A DNA stretch of 64,000 nucleotides from Chthonomonas sp. (GCA_016788585.1 JAEURP010000001.1:124001-188000), one strand, 5' to 3'; counted from the stretch's first letter, positions 9,626 to 19,146 are shown. Program-made: numbers and translations. The notes: generated from the sequence alone by a model not told the origin.

Positions 9626-10809
9626 TGGAGAAAGCAAAGTTTGGGCACTTAGGCAATCTTGGTTTGCTCATGGGAGTCCTCTTTGGGGGCACCGCATTGG
9701 CGCTGATGTTTGGAGGCGATAAGGCAATGGGAGCCGAAATGGTTCGCTCGTGGACATGGGCTTGGGGTGTCTTTATGGCGTTGACTCTTGGGTCTCTCGG
9801 GATGGCACTGCTCTCCTATATCACCCGAGGTGCCTGGAGCCAATCCGTGCTTCGACTCTTTGAAGCAGGCGGTGGTGCCAAGACGCTTTTCATCATGGCG
9901 CTACTGTTTCTGCCTGTCGCCGCGAATTTCGGAGTCCCTTATTACAAGTGGTTCCCGCTTCAAGTTCACGATGAGTACATGGTGACGAAAGCGCAATGGC
10001 TGAACCCCCAGGGATTTGGAATCCGGTTTGGCATCTACTTCCTCATCTGGATGTATTTGGCAGCGCGGTTGCGGAAGTCAAGTTTGCGGCAAGACGAATC
10101 CCGCGAAATCAGGGAACAGCACTTCAGAACCAACCTTGCTTCGCCCGGAATGGTGGTCTTCATCCTTTCCGTTACGCTTGCGGCGACAGACTGGTTTATG
10201 AGCATGGATCCCCACTGGTTTAGCACCATGTACGGCCCGCTGTTCATCATCGTGTCTGCTAACATGGCGCTCGCGCTAGCAACGTTTATCGTTTGCCGAA
10301 ACGCCAAGAAGGAACCTTACAATCAGATTGTAAGCGAGGATTTGACCAAAGACTTAGGCAACCTCAACTTCATGATGACGATGCTCTGGATCTACTTCTC
10401 GCTGAGTCAGTTCATCATCATTTGGTCAGGAAATCTGCCGGAGTTTACGAGCTTCTACTACAAGCGGCAGGTCGAAAGCCAATTCTTACTCATCCTTGGG
10501 GCCGTGAACGTTGTCTTTGGTTGGTTGATTCCGTGGACCGCTTTGCTCGCGCCCCGAACTAAGCGCAACCTTTCTCTCCTCGCCTTTACAGCGGCAGCCA
10601 TCTTCCTCATGAGATTCATCGATCTCTACTGGACGATCATGCCGTTCATGCGCGGAGGCCAAGTATTACCGATTTGGACCGACTTGCTGGCGATACTTAG
10701 CATCGGCAGCTTCTGGATGTGGATGTTTGGTAAGACCACGACGGAAGCAGAGCTGCTACCAGCTCACGACACAAGACTACAGGAGGCATTACATCATGAG
10801 CACGCATGA
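9625..10809 (+). CDS. actF: Alternative complex III subunit ActF, NrfD-like membrane protein
   Basis: A 394-residue polytopic protein with about ten hydrophobic helices, the second NrfD-like subunit of ACIII. VTLAATDWFMSMDPHWFSTM and SGNLPEFTSFYYKR are the conserved loops seen in ActF. It is thought to stabilise the complex and may take part in proton movement. A TAATG junction couples it to actE, and its last 14 bases overlap the next small gene. Confidence 0.93.
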   Translation: MEKAKFGHLGNLGLLMGVLFGGTALALMFGGDKAMGAEMVRSWTWAWGVFMALTLGSLGMALLSYITRGAWSQSVLRLFEAGGGAKTLFIMALLFLPVAANFGVPYYKWFPLQVHDEYMVTKAQWLNPQGFGIRFGIYFLIWMYLAARLRKSSLRQDESREIREQHFRTNLASPGMVVFILSVTLAATDWFMSMDPHWFSTMYGPLFIIVSANMALALATFIVCRNAKKEPYNQIVSEDLTKDLGNLNFMMTMLWIYFSLSQFIIIWSGNLPEFTSFYYKRQVESQFLLILGAVNVVFGWLIPWTALLAPRTKRNLSLLAFTAAAIFLMRFIDLYWTIMPFMRGGQVLPIWTDLLAILSIGSFWMWMFGKTTTEAELLPAHDTRLQEALHHEHA

Positions 10810-11224
10810 ATATCATGACGACCCAGAAGAACTAGCTAAGTCGCAAGCGGCTCGCTATGAGCTTCGGGACGGCGACTATAAGGGAGTTGCCAAGATTGTG
10901 CTGGGCTTCTTCGTGGGTACTGCTATCTGTTTTCCTGTCGCCTACGCGCTGATGTTGCTCGTCAGCAAGACGATGGTGCCGCGACCCTACGCAATCAATT
11001 CGGTCCGAATGGATGCCCCGAGAACGATGCCGACCAAGGCACCGCTTCAGACCAATACAACGGCCCACAGCGACATGGAGGACTTGCGCAAGCATGACCA
11101 TGTGCAAACAGAGACTTATGGCAACAGTTCGATTAATCAAGGCAAGAAGCGAGTGCCCGTCGATCGCGCGATCGAGGTTCTGAGTAAGGAAGGGACCAGC
11201 GGCATTACCGGAGGGGCCAATTGA
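10796..11224 (+). CDS. Small single-span membrane protein of the act-cox cluster
   Basis: A 142-residue protein with one membrane helix (about residues 34-56, GVAKIVLGFFVGTAICF onward). The tail after the helix is polar and Met/Thr-rich. I do not recognise a named family. ATG at 10796 has a strong AGGAGG at 10780-10785 and overlaps the end of actF; the stop overlaps the TTG of the SCO gene. Its fixed place between ActF and SCO suggests an accessory or additional subunit of ACIII, or an oxidase assembly factor. It has no cysteines or CxxCH, so it does not carry c-type haem. Confidence 0.75.
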   Translation: MSTHEYHDDPEELAKSQAARYELRDGDYKGVAKIVLGFFVGTAICFPVAYALMLLVSKTMVPRPYAINSVRMDAPRTMPTKAPLQTNTTAHSDMEDLRKHDHVQTETYGNSSINQGKKRVPVDRAIEVLSKEGTSGITGGAN

Positions 11225-12087
11225 GGCGACTGTTGTACGCAGGTGCTGCACTAGCTCTCGTAGGCACTAGCCTTGCTCAGCCGGCGGCTCCAAAGGCAAG
11301 GGGTTTCGACAAAGATTCAATTGGCATCGACCAGAAGCTTGGAAATCGTATTCCTCTCGAAACAAAGTGGCGCGACGAGTTTGGGGAAGATGTCACGCTA
11401 GGCGAATTTTTTCATAATAAGAAGCCGGTGATCATTGTTCCGGTCTTCTACCGATGCAAGGCTGCCTGCCTCGTCGTGTTTGACAAAACCGTCAAGTCAG
11501 TGATGGCACTTCAGGCTCGTTATCCCAACGATGAGTTTGAAGTCGTCGCTTTTTCCATCGACCCTACTGAAACCGCAATTGATGCCAAGGTCACGGAATC
11601 AGGAATCAACAAAGTTTACGTAGAGGGGGCACACAATGACAAAGAGGAGGCGGTCGCGCTCGAACGGGCGAAAGAAACTTGGCACTTTTTGACCGGCGAC
11701 ATCGACGCGGTGACCAAACTCACCACCGCGATTGGATTTCGATTTACTTACGAGCCCGAAATTGACCGGATCAATCACGCGACGGGAATCATGGTGGCCA
11801 CCCCTGAGGGCAAGCTCGCGAGCTATCTCATGGGATCTGAGTTTCCGGCACCGGCAATTCGCAACTCGCTGGAGATTGCCCGTAAGGAGCAGGTTGGACC
11901 GGAGGCAGAACCCATCCTCTTGGGTTGCTTTATGATGGATCCTGCAACCGGCAAATATCGCCTCGTCGTGCAACAAGCTCTGAAGGTAGCAGGAATCGGA
12001 ACACTGCTAATTCTTAGCGCTTCGATTTTTGTACTGAGCACCAAGAACAAGCAGCGACCACGCAGCGGAGGCCCTTCAACAATATGA
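11221..12087 (+). CDS. SCO1/SenC family copper chaperone
   Basis: A 288-residue thioredoxin-fold protein for delivery of copper to the CuA site of oxidase subunit II, whose gene follows directly. An N-terminal signal peptide (MRRLLYAGAALALVGTSLA) is followed by the copper-binding CKAAC (CxxxC) in VFYRCKAACLVVF and the distal histidine in INHATGIMVATPEG. A C-terminal helix (about 258-275) anchors it to the membrane, unlike classical SCO1 with an N-terminal anchor. The start is TTG at 11221, sharing bases with the previous TGA. The stop overlaps ctaC (ATGA). Confidence 0.92.
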   Translation: MRRLLYAGAALALVGTSLAQPAAPKARGFDKDSIGIDQKLGNRIPLETKWRDEFGEDVTLGEFFHNKKPVIIVPVFYRCKAACLVVFDKTVKSVMALQARYPNDEFEVVAFSIDPTETAIDAKVTESGINKVYVEGAHNDKEEAVALERAKETWHFLTGDIDAVTKLTTAIGFRFTYEPEIDRINHATGIMVATPEGKLASYLMGSEFPAPAIRNSLEIARKEQVGPEAEPILLGCFMMDPATGKYRLVVQQALKVAGIGTLLILSASIFVLSTKNKQRPRSGGPSTI

Positions 12088-13076
12088 ACTTCCCTTTTGC
12101 GCCTGAACAGGCATCCAACTTCGCGGTTGAATACGACACGCTGTTTTATATCATCACTGCGTTCACGGTTCTCACGACGCTGTTTGTGTTCTTGTTGTGC
12201 CTGGGACTGATCATCAAGTACAAACGAGGCAGCGGAAAGCCAGAGGACCGTAGCAATCCGATGCATCACAATACGATCATCGAGTTGTCTTCATCCGGAG
12301 GCTTCTTGGTGATTGGGTTAGGCATCTTCTTCTGGGGCGCCAAGATGTACCTCGAAATGCGCCAGCCGCCCGAGAACGCTATGGAAATCAACGTGATTGG
12401 CAAGCGGTGGATGTGGCACGCGCAGCACGACAATGGCGTTCGCGAGAACAACGAGCTGCACGTGCCGGTGGGTACTCCAGTCAAGCTGACCATGATTAGC
12501 CAGGATGTGATTCACAGCTTTTACATCCCACAATTTCGCGTTCAATACATGGTCGTTCCGGGTCGCTACACGCAGATGTGGTTTACTCCGACAAAGCCTG
12601 GGAAGTACAACCTGTTCTGTGCCATGCACTGTGGAACCCAGCACTCCGAAATGGGCGGCTACGTCTATGCCTTGGAGCCTAGCGAGTTCGCGAAATGGAA
12701 GGAGTCAGGTGGGGATCGTTTTCGTCCCAAACCTGAAATGCCCGCGGCGGCAGGCAAACAGCTTTACGAAGATTTCATGTGTGGCTCCTGCCATACCGAA
12801 CAAGACAATAAAAGGGCACCCTCCCTTTACGGACTTTTCGGCCGGCAGCGCCAGTTCACAGATGGCTCGTCGATGGTTGCAGACCGAGACTATATCCGGC
12901 AGTCATTGCTGGCACCCGAAGGGAAAATCACCAAGGGCTACGAGAGCATGATGCAGCCGTACTCATTTACTGAAGAGCAGATCCTTGAGCTGATCGAGTA
13001 CATCAAGACTCTCGGCACTCCGGCCGCACCTGCCGCGCCGGTGACAGCAGCCCAAAACGCAGGGGAACAACGATGA
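12084..13076 (+). CDS. ctaC: Cytochrome c oxidase subunit II with fused cytochrome c (caa3 type)
   Basis: A 330-residue protein with two N-terminal membrane helices (about 18-42 and 70-90), then a cupredoxin domain with CuA ligands: His in [11 protein letters not shown] and the cluster [12 protein letters not shown]. The position between the two cysteines that is usually Glu (C-x-E-x-C) reads Met here. A C-terminal cytochrome c domain carries CGSCH at about 234, with SMMQPYSF supplying a Met ligand. The fusion makes this a caa3 oxidase, able to take electrons directly from ACIII or a small cytochrome. It is coupled to both neighbours by ATGA overlaps. Confidence 0.95.
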   Translation: MNFPFAPEQASNFAVEYDTLFYIITAFTVLTTLFVFLLCLGLIIKYKRGSGKPEDRSNPMHHNTIIELSSSGGFLVIGLGIFFWGAKMYLEMRQPPENAMEINVIGKRWMWHAQHDNGVRENNELHVPVGTPVKLTMISQDVIHSFYIPQFRVQYMVVPGRYTQMWFTPTKPGKYNLFCAMHCGTQHSEMGGYVYALEPSEFAKWKESGGDRFRPKPEMPAAAGKQLYEDFMCGSCHTEQDNKRAPSLYGLFGRQRQFTDGSSMVADRDYIRQSLLAPEGKITKGYESMMQPYSFTEEQILELIEYIKTLGTPAAPAAPVTAAQNAGEQR

Positions 13077-14728
13077 CAACCCAAGTCGCGACTGAAGAAA
13101 AGAACTACCTGCAAGAGGGTCACACATTAGCCTCGTGGCTATTGACTAAGGACCATAAGCGGATTGCCGTCCTTTATCTCATCTCTGTCTCCTTCTTCTT
13201 CCTTGTAGGCTCAATCGCTGCGATGATGGTGCGCCTCGAACTCACCTCGCCACGCGGCGTCTTGATGTCGAACGAAACCTACAACAAGGCATTTACTGCG
13301 CACGGTGCAGTGATGATCTTCTTCTTCCTGCTGGTTGCGATCCCGGCAGTGTTTGGCAACTTTCTGATTCCTATCATGATCGGTGCACGAGACCTAGCTT
13401 TTCCAAGGCTGAACTTGTTGAGCTGGTACTTCTACATGGCTGGAGGAACCATGTTCCTGATCGCAATGATGTCGGGGGGCGTGGACGCAGGCTGGACATT
13501 CTATACTCCGCTCTCATCGATCTACTCGAATGGTCAGATAACGCTGGCGCTTGTCGCTGCCTTTGTGTCGGGATTCAGTTCGATCTTCACAGGCGTCAAC
13601 TTTATTGCAACCATTCATAAGATGCGTGCCCCGGGAATGACTTGGTGGCGGCTTCCTCTTTATGTTTGGAGCCACTACGCCGCCTCACTGATCATCATCT
13701 TGGGTACGCCGGTTGTCGCCATCACTTTGCTGCTGGTCGTCTTCGAACGAGTAGCCAAGATTGGCATCTTCAGCCCAGAACTCGGTGGGGACCCTGTGCT
13801 CTTCCAGCACATGTTCTGGTTCTACAGCCACCCCGCGGTTTACATCATGGTCCTGCCTGGCATGGCGGTCATTAGCGAGGTCATGGCGTGCTTCAGCCGG
13901 AACAAGGTCTTTGGCTATAAGTTTGTGGCGCTGTCATCCCTTGGCATCGCCGCATTGGGATTCATCGTCTGGGGGCACCACATGTTCGTCTCATCCCAGT
14001 CGATGTACCAAGGAATCGTGTTCTCGTTTACGAGCTTCCTGGTTGCTGTACCCTCGGCCATCAAGGTCTTCAACTGGTCTTTGACCATGTACAAGGGATC
14101 TGTTTGGCTGGCATCGCCAATGATCTACGCCTTAGGCTTTATTGGCCTGTTCACAGTTGGAGGCTTGACCGGACTCTATTTGGCTAGCACTGGAACTGAC
14201 GTCCACGTCACGGCCACGTACTTCGTGGTTGCGCACTTCCACTATGTGATGGTCGGCGGAACGCTCCTCGCATTCCTCGCGGCCCTCCACTTCTGGTGGC
14301 CAAAGATGTTTGGAGTTCTCTACCCAGAAGCAATCGCGAAGTGGAACGCCCTGCTGGTCTTTATCGGGTTCAACTTGACGTTCTTGCCGCAGTTCGTGGT
14401 CGGTTACCTCGGAATGCCTCGACGCTACCACTACTACTACTTTGCTCCCGAGTTCCAGGTCTATCACGTCATGTCGACCCTTGGTGCCTCGGCCCTGGCG
14501 ATATCGCTGATTACCCCAGCGTTCTACTTGACCTATTCACTCTTTAAGGGGCCAAAGGCACCGCCCAATCCCTGGGCCGCCAAGGGGCTCGAATGGGAGG
14601 CTTGTGCCTCGCCACCGATTAAGCACAACTTCCATGGCGTGCCGGTGGTTGTGGGCGATGTTTACGACTATGATGCCGAAGCCGAAGAACGCGCGTTGCG
14701 AGGGCTTCCGCCAAAGGAGACACACTAA
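13073..14728 (+). CDS. ctaD: Cytochrome c oxidase subunit I, A2 type
   Basis: A 551-residue haem-copper oxidase subunit I with twelve membrane helices, holding haem a, haem a3 and CuB. The helix VI motif reads [13 protein letters not shown]. This YSHPxV form, without the Glu of XGHPEV, defines A2-type oxidases, in which Tyr and Ser replace Glu in the D proton channel, as in Rhodothermus. CuB and haem histidines lie in WGHHMF and [11 protein letters not shown]. It is linked by ATGA to ctaC and TAATG to ctaE. Confidence 0.96.
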   Translation: MTTQVATEEKNYLQEGHTLASWLLTKDHKRIAVLYLISVSFFFLVGSIAAMMVRLELTSPRGVLMSNETYNKAFTAHGAVMIFFFLLVAIPAVFGNFLIPIMIGARDLAFPRLNLLSWYFYMAGGTMFLIAMMSGGVDAGWTFYTPLSSIYSNGQITLALVAAFVSGFSSIFTGVNFIATIHKMRAPGMTWWRLPLYVWSHYAASLIIILGTPVVAITLLLVVFERVAKIGIFSPELGGDPVLFQHMFWFYSHPAVYIMVLPGMAVISEVMACFSRNKVFGYKFVALSSLGIAALGFIVWGHHMFVSSQSMYQGIVFSFTSFLVAVPSAIKVFNWSLTMYKGSVWLASPMIYALGFIGLFTVGGLTGLYLASTGTDVHVTATYFVVAHFHYVMVGGTLLAFLAALHFWWPKMFGVLYPEAIAKWNALLVFIGFNLTFLPQFVVGYLGMPRRYHYYYFAPEFQVYHVMSTLGASALAISLITPAFYLTYSLFKGPKAPPNPWAAKGLEWEACASPPIKHNFHGVPVVVGDVYDYDAEAEERALRGLPPKETH

Positions 14729-15399
14729 TGGCGATATCTCTTAACAAGATGAACCAACCTCAGGACGTCGTTTACGAACAGTTCGAAGATCTTGCGCAAC
14801 AGCAGGAGACCTACGTCATCGGTATGTGGGCCTTTCTGGTCACCGAAGTCATGTTCTTCGGTGTCATGTTCATGTCATACGTCGTCTACCGATGGAAGTA
14901 CCAACCCTATTTCTATGCGCTCCACCAGGAACTGGACTGGAGAATCGGCGGCATCAATACCTTCATTCTGCTCCTGAGTTCGTTCTCCGTTGCTTTAGCC
15001 GTCCACTTCCATCAGAAGAAGAAGAAGATGCAGACATTGGCATGCTTGGGCTTTACCAACCTTTGCGCCCTCGCGTTCCTTGTCATCAAGATGCTCTTTG
15101 AGTACATTCCGAAGTGGAATCACGGTCACTACCCTGGCCCGGGATTCACTTGGGATAACCCAAACATTCCTGGCAACATCGCCCAGTTGTGGTACAGCCT
15201 TTATTTCGGCACGACCGGCTTACATGGCCTCCACGTTTTGATCGGAATCATCCTGTTCAGCGTATTGATGTTCATGATCGCCGTCGATCATCCAGCGATC
15301 ACTGACTACTTGCCGACAGAAATGTTGGGCCTCTATTGGCACTTCGTTGATATCGTGTGGATATTCCTGTATCCGCTGTACTACCTTATGCCCAAGTAA
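14728..15399 (+). CDS. ctaE: Cytochrome c oxidase subunit III
   Basis: A 223-residue membrane protein with about five helices. WAFLVTEVMFFGVMF and GTTGLHGLHVLIG, followed by YWHFVDIVWIFLYPLYYL at the C-terminus, are the conserved subunit III segments. It supports stability of subunit I and the proton entry site. The length suits the five-helix bacterial form. It is coupled to ctaD by TAATG. Confidence 0.95.
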   Translation: MAISLNKMNQPQDVVYEQFEDLAQQQETYVIGMWAFLVTEVMFFGVMFMSYVVYRWKYQPYFYALHQELDWRIGGINTFILLLSSFSVALAVHFHQKKKKMQTLACLGFTNLCALAFLVIKMLFEYIPKWNHGHYPGPGFTWDNPNIPGNIAQLWYSLYFGTTGLHGLHVLIGIILFSVLMFMIAVDHPAITDYLPTEMLGLYWHFVDIVWIFLYPLYYLMPK

Positions 15400-15404
15400 C
15401 GACC

Positions 15405-15863
15405 ATGTCTGAACACGCATCTCACGCACACGACCATAGCCACCACATCACGCCGTTTTTCACACTCGTGAAGACACTGATGCTTTTGGCCGTTCTCATG
15501 GTTGTCACAATTGCTTGGGCTCAAATCGCTCCAGAAGCGCTGAAGGGCGTTCCTCCTGCGATGGCATCGCTCATCAACAACCTGATTGCGATGGGCATTG
15601 CTTTTGTCAAAGCCGTCGCCGTTATCATGATCTTCATGGGCGTTAAGTACCAATCACATGTCGTCAAGACCTACGCGGCATTGGGCTTTGTTTGGTTCCT
15701 CATGATGTTCATCATGTTTGCCGACTACGGAACGCGGCATTGGGAATCCGTTCGAGGTTGGACGCCCGAAACCAAACAAATGGCACTGCCACGAGCTGAT
15801 GAGCCATTCGAACCTGGCATGCCTCCTCGCAAAGACATCCATATTCCTGATCAGCATCACTAA
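15405..15863 (+). CDS. ctaF: Cytochrome c oxidase subunit IV-like protein
   Basis: A 152-residue protein beginning with a His-rich segment (HASHAHDHSHH), then three hydrophobic helices at about residues 20-40, 52-75 and 85-105. This is the shape of bacterial subunit IV, a small accessory subunit. ATG at 15405 follows the ctaE stop by five bases. The N-terminal histidines might bind metal, but this is inference. It is the last gene of the act-cox cluster; its stop overlaps the opposing plsC stop (CTAA at 15860-15863). Confidence 0.88.
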   Translation: MSEHASHAHDHSHHITPFFTLVKTLMLLAVLMVVTIAWAQIAPEALKGVPPAMASLINNLIAMGIAFVKAVAVIMIFMGVKYQSHVVKTYAALGFVWFLMMFIMFADYGTRHWESVRGWTPETKQMALPRADEPFEPGMPPRKDIHIPDQHH

Positions 15864-16444
15864 AGACCCAGGATTTCATCGCGTACTCTCTCAACGAAGT
15901 CACCTTCGGTCCTCCATGGATTGCCAAAGCTAATCGTGACCCATGATAATGCAGGTCTCGGTAAAAGTTGGCCGTAGGGCAAGATACGATTAGCTCCGCG
16001 GATGCGAGCGCAAACCACAGTGCAATTCGTGATACTGGCAATCAAGGCAACACCGGGTTGAATCTCGCCGAGTTCACCCGTTTTGCTGAGCTTTCCTTCT
16101 GGAAAGATGCAGACTACGCGGCCGCTTTCTATCAGGTCGCTGGCTCGACGAAGGGCGCCTCGATCAGGCGTTCCTCGCTTCACGGGAAAGGCCCCGAAAA
16201 CTCGAAGGATCGCGCCCAGCAACCCCATGCGAAACAACTCCTCCTTGGCCATGAAGACAACGTGGCGAGGCAGAGCTGCTTGTACCAAAACCGGGTCAAT
16301 GTCGCTGGTGTGATTAACAAGCAAGAGCACTCCCCCCTCCTTGGGAAACCGGGTCCGATTGCGCCACCGAAATGGCCCAAGCAGTACGAGCAACAGAAGG
16401 CCGAGAAGCCGCACGAATGGCAGAAGAAGGCTAATCCTCACCAA
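15860..16444 (-). CDS. plsC: 1-acyl-sn-glycerol-3-phosphate acyltransferase
   Basis: A 194-residue acyltransferase that makes phosphatidic acid in phospholipid synthesis. The catalytic HX4D box is NHTSDIDPV near residue 37, and the phosphate-binding box is FPEGKLSKTG near residue 115. One N-terminal hydrophobic segment associates it with the membrane. The start is TTG 16444 or GTG 16441, inside the last codons of purN, so the two are translationally coupled. It is slightly short for PlsC but all motifs are present. Confidence 0.9.
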   Translation of the reverse strand: MVRISLLLPFVRLLGLLLLVLLGPFRWRNRTRFPKEGGVLLLVNHTSDIDPVLVQAALPRHVVFMAKEELFRMGLLGAILRVFGAFPVKRGTPDRGALRRASDLIESGRVVCIFPEGKLSKTGELGEIQPGVALIASITNCTVVCARIRGANRILPYGQLLPRPALSWVTISFGNPWRTEGDFVERVRDEILGL

Positions 16445-17030
16445 GCACCTGAGCTAGAGCAGTCGGATAGGCCTCGTGCTCGAGCTGCAGAACTCTGGCC
16501 GCCAAGCTCTCCGGCGTATCATCGGGCAGGACCGGGCACCGTCGCTGCAGAATCACCGCGCCCTCGTCGTAGTTGTTAGTTACCCAATGAACCGAACATC
16601 CGCTTTCGGAATCTCCGGCGTCGAGGACCGCTTTGTGAACATTGCGTCCATACATTCCTTTGCCTCCGTACTTCGGCAGCAGTGCCGGGTGGATGTTCAA
16701 CACCTGGCCATTCAGCATCTGAATAATTTCAGGGGGCAAAAGCTTTATATATCCAGCAAGGCAGAGCAATTGGATGCCTTCAAGCGCGGCGCCTAGACTG
16801 GGACAGCCCTCTCTTCCAAAAATCTGAATTGGAACTCCAAGCGCCCTTGCCCGAGCCAATGCAGGAGAATCTGGATCACTTGCCAACACCACAGCTGGAA
16901 TAGCTGGCACCCGCCCGGACTGCATCGCAAGTACGAGGGCCTCCATATTGGACCCTCGCCCCCGATTTCCCACCAGTATCGCGACTCGCTGTTTCACCTG
17001 CTTCATTATCGCTTCAGCAGTGAATGGCAT
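16431..17030 (-). CDS. purN: Phosphoribosylglycinamide formyltransferase
   Basis: A 199-residue formyltetrahydrofolate-dependent GART, the third step of purine synthesis. GNRGRGSNMEAL is the phosphate-binding loop (usually SGxGSN), LAGYIKLLPPEI follows, and the active-site block is NIHPALLPKYGGKGMYG with Asn, His and the later Asp (DSESGCSVHWV). ATG at 17030 has GAGG eight bases upstream; an in-frame ATG at 17006 would begin MKQVKQRVAIL and has a poorer site. The usual SGNGSN loop is replaced by GNRGRGSN. Confidence 0.92.
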   Translation of the reverse strand: MPFTAEAIMKQVKQRVAILVGNRGRGSNMEALVLAMQSGRVPAIPAVVLASDPDSPALARARALGVPIQIFGREGCPSLGAALEGIQLLCLAGYIKLLPPEIIQMLNGQVLNIHPALLPKYGGKGMYGRNVHKAVLDAGDSESGCSVHWVTNNYDEGAVILQRRCPVLPDDTPESLAARVLQLEHEAYPTALAQVLGED

Positions 17031-17054
17031 GCCACTTGCCTCAGGTTAGAAATC

Positions 17055-17330
17055 ATGGTAAGCGCGATGTTGGCAATTCCGGCCAATGCCTGTCAGTGGA
17101 TTCAGCCAGAGTCTCCCCTCTACACCGTTATCGGTGTCAGGCGACAGTGGCGCCGCTGGGCGCTTACTCTTGCCGCCGGGTCACAGCGCTACGAAGTCGT
17201 GATCGAGGGAGAGCCGGTCGAAGAGAAGCAGGCTCGCGTGGGCAGAGGCGATCACATCGCGATCGTTGGAAGGTCTCACCCAGCGCAAGGAATAATCCGC
17301 CTCGAAGACATCCGCAAGATCATGCGCTAG
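17055..17330 (+). CDS. Small protein of unknown function
   Basis: A 91-residue protein divergent from purN. Its second half (RRQWRRWALTLAAGSQRYEV, EPVEEKQARVGRGDHIAIV) looks like a small beta-rich domain. I recognise no family. Support for its reality: the stop exactly overlaps the opposing gene's stop (CTAG, 17327-17330), a junction seen at other convergent pairs in the window. A much longer rightward frame here (from 17024) is antisense to two minus-strand genes and is not a gene. Confidence 0.55.
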   Translation: MVSAMLAIPANACQWIQPESPLYTVIGVRRQWRRWALTLAAGSQRYEVVIEGEPVEEKQARVGRGDHIAIVGRSHPAQGIIRLEDIRKIMR

Positions 17331-17755
17331 AACAGATCGGCGTTCGTGTCAACGGCGATCCATATCAAGGTCCGAAAGTCATCTGGGGCATTTGGCCGGT
17401 TGGTTCCATTATTTGCGCGGTTATCGTAAACGGCCCAATTAATCCACCTCTCATCCCATTTGCCATGCTTGGCGGCAAACTTCTTCAGCGCAGCGGCTAC
17501 TTCACTTGCAGGCGCCTGTGTACTGAAGAACGCTTCGTCTCGAATAACTCGCCGGTCATTGACATGAGGATTACTCGCAATGCCTGTTTGCCGCATGATC
17601 AAGATGTCGAGTGGCAAGGTCGTGTCCTTTATCATGACATTCAGCATGTAGCGATCACGCTCAAAGCAGACCCTTTCGTAGATGAACCAAGCTCCGACAA
17701 GCGTAATCAAGGTGACCGGAACGAGCACCCTCGCCCTGAGAATGTTCTTCACCAT
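17327..17755 (-). CDS. Membrane-anchored protein of unknown function
   Basis: A 142-residue protein with an N-terminal hydrophobic segment (about residues 8-25, VLVPVTLITLVGAWFIYE) and a soluble remainder. No known family recognised. It starts within the last codons of the Cys-rich gene (ATGGTGA overlap), so the pair is co-translated and the products may work together outside the inner membrane. Confidence 0.65.
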   Translation of the reverse strand: MVKNILRARVLVPVTLITLVGAWFIYERVCFERDRYMLNVMIKDTTLPLDILIMRQTGIASNPHVNDRRVIRDEAFFSTQAPASEVAAALKKFAAKHGKWDERWINWAVYDNRANNGTNRPNAPDDFRTLIWIAVDTNADLF

Positions 17756-18507
17756 GCTCCTCCAAATTTTGACAGTGTCCCGCAGGGCGTTCCGGCGGCC
17801 TGCAAGGTCTCAAAAACGACTTTTGCCTTATTGCGAACCTCAGGACCCAGGTTACGATGCCACCAGGGACCGCCCCCGGGACCTCCATTCCACATCGACA
17901 CGAATGACCCACAGGATCCAACCTTTCCATTGTTACACTGGGGCAAAGCAATGGCCGCCAACCAAAGCGCGGCCAACTCCATGGCCGCGGGGCAATTCTT
18001 CTTGATCAGTTCGTGCAGTTCACCTGAACTGATGCTGAGCAGGTTAGCGTATTTGAACTTCATGAGTAAGTCCGGTTTGCACTTTCGGAGCTTCTGTATC
18101 GCAACCATGATCGTCGTCCCGTTTTGCTGAATACACCCAACCGTCGGGGGACCAAATGGGCCGGATCCGTCCATCGGAATGAGGTCGTCTGAGCACCGCT
18201 TATAGAGCGGATCGTGCTCCCACCAACTTCGTTCGGCCATGATCGAGGCGCAGAGGCAATTGGCGCTGACTCCATACGTCGATGCGGCAACGCAACACCC
18301 GCCACCAAGAGTCTTCCCGTAGACGTCATGAGGAACGCCTAGGTCTTTGATCTGCTGCCAAAGCTCCTCCATCTCCTCCCGGTGCATTCCCGGTGTAGAC
18401 ATCGGGACTTCCTCCCTTTGGCTCGCGATAGCCAAGAATGCGCCGATACCAAGCGCTGCCGCCAAATTGGCGGCAATGGCAACGGTTTTGGTGGATGGGC
18501 GAGACAC
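17749..18507 (-). CDS. Cysteine-rich secreted protein of unknown function
   Basis: A 252-residue protein starting at GTG 18507, with an N-terminal hydrophobic segment (about residues 8-27) suggesting a signal peptide or anchor. About a dozen cysteines occur in short clusters (GGGCCVAAS, ANCLCASIM, GSCGSF, TPCGTL), probably disulfide-bonded in the periplasm. A Gly/Trp-rich patch (WNGGPGGGPWWHRN) lies near residue 208. The segment ASIMAERSWWEHDPL is faintly like the Glu-containing helix of lysozyme-type folds, but this is too weak to call. No family recognised. Confidence 0.65.
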   Translation of the reverse strand: MSRPSTKTVAIAANLAAALGIGAFLAIASQREEVPMSTPGMHREEMEELWQQIKDLGVPHDVYGKTLGGGCCVAASTYGVSANCLCASIMAERSWWEHDPLYKRCSDDLIPMDGSGPFGPPTVGCIQQNGTTIMVAIQKLRKCKPDLLMKFKYANLLSISSGELHELIKKNCPAAMELAALWLAAIALPQCNNGKVGSCGSFVSMWNGGPGGGPWWHRNLGPEVRNKAKVVFETLQAAGTPCGTLSKFGGAW

Positions 18508-18552
18508 TCTGTACTAAGGATGACGCATCAGGAGCCCAACGCGTGCCAAGCC

Positions 18553-19086
18553 TCAAACTCCGGCTTGGTGTTGATAGAGATCATGTAGCATTACGATCTG
18601 CCCGCCGTGGTAGCTCTCATGCTGAATCACATGACCCAACACCCATCGCGGAGTGAGCTTGCGTCGAGTAGCTGGTAACCACTCGTCAGGGGGTGGCAAC
18701 TGCTTCAAGCATGCGATTGTCTCTTTCCGATAACGGTCCTGAAGCGCGAAGTACCAACTGAGAGGCTCATGGTAAGGAGAGGGCCATTTGTCCTCATCGA
18801 CGTTGATTTCATTCCACATGAGCTCCACCTTTATCTCCGCGCTGATCTCTTCTTTGAGCACAAACCACCGAAGCCACGCCACTTCCACGATAATCATGTG
18901 TAGCATGATTGCCCCGATCGATTGACCGTTAGGGCGAGGTTTCCAGCAAACTTCTTCGGCAGGCAGATCATCGACGAACAACTCGTCTTTCCAATCGTAA
19001 GTGGCATCCAGGAGCATCGCTCCGAGGGTCGCGTATGGCTCCAGCAGGTCAGGGAGAGGCGCGATATCGCGGTCCATACTCGCCAT
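18553..19086 (-). CDS. DinB-fold protein
   Basis: A 177-residue four-helix-bundle protein of the DinB/YfiT type. The metal-binding pattern is visible: His in AIMLHMIIVE near residue 77, and QHESYHGGQI near residue 155 supplying two histidines. Members are putative metal-dependent transferases or thiol-related enzymes; the reaction here is unknown. ATG at 19086 has GGAGGG nine bases upstream. It is divergent from a second DinB-fold gene 60 bases away. Confidence 0.82.
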   Translation of the reverse strand: MASMDRDIAPLPDLLEPYATLGAMLLDATYDWKDELFVDDLPAEEVCWKPRPNGQSIGAIMLHMIIVEVAWLRWFVLKEEISAEIKVELMWNEINVDEDKWPSPYHEPLSWYFALQDRYRKETIACLKQLPPPDEWLPATRRKLTPRWVLGHVIQHESYHGGQIVMLHDLYQHQAGV

Positions 19087-19146
19087 GTTAGCAGGCCCTC
19101 CGGCATCTCCGTGCGTTCGCTAGCAGACTCCCAGTAGACTTCTGAC

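Noticed and set aside
17024-18130. Long plus-strand open frame of 368 codons
   Set aside because: It is antisense to the two minus-strand genes at 17327-18507 and overlaps the small gene at 17055-17330; the product is Arg/His/Pro-rich with no domain, a typical GC-rich shadow frame.
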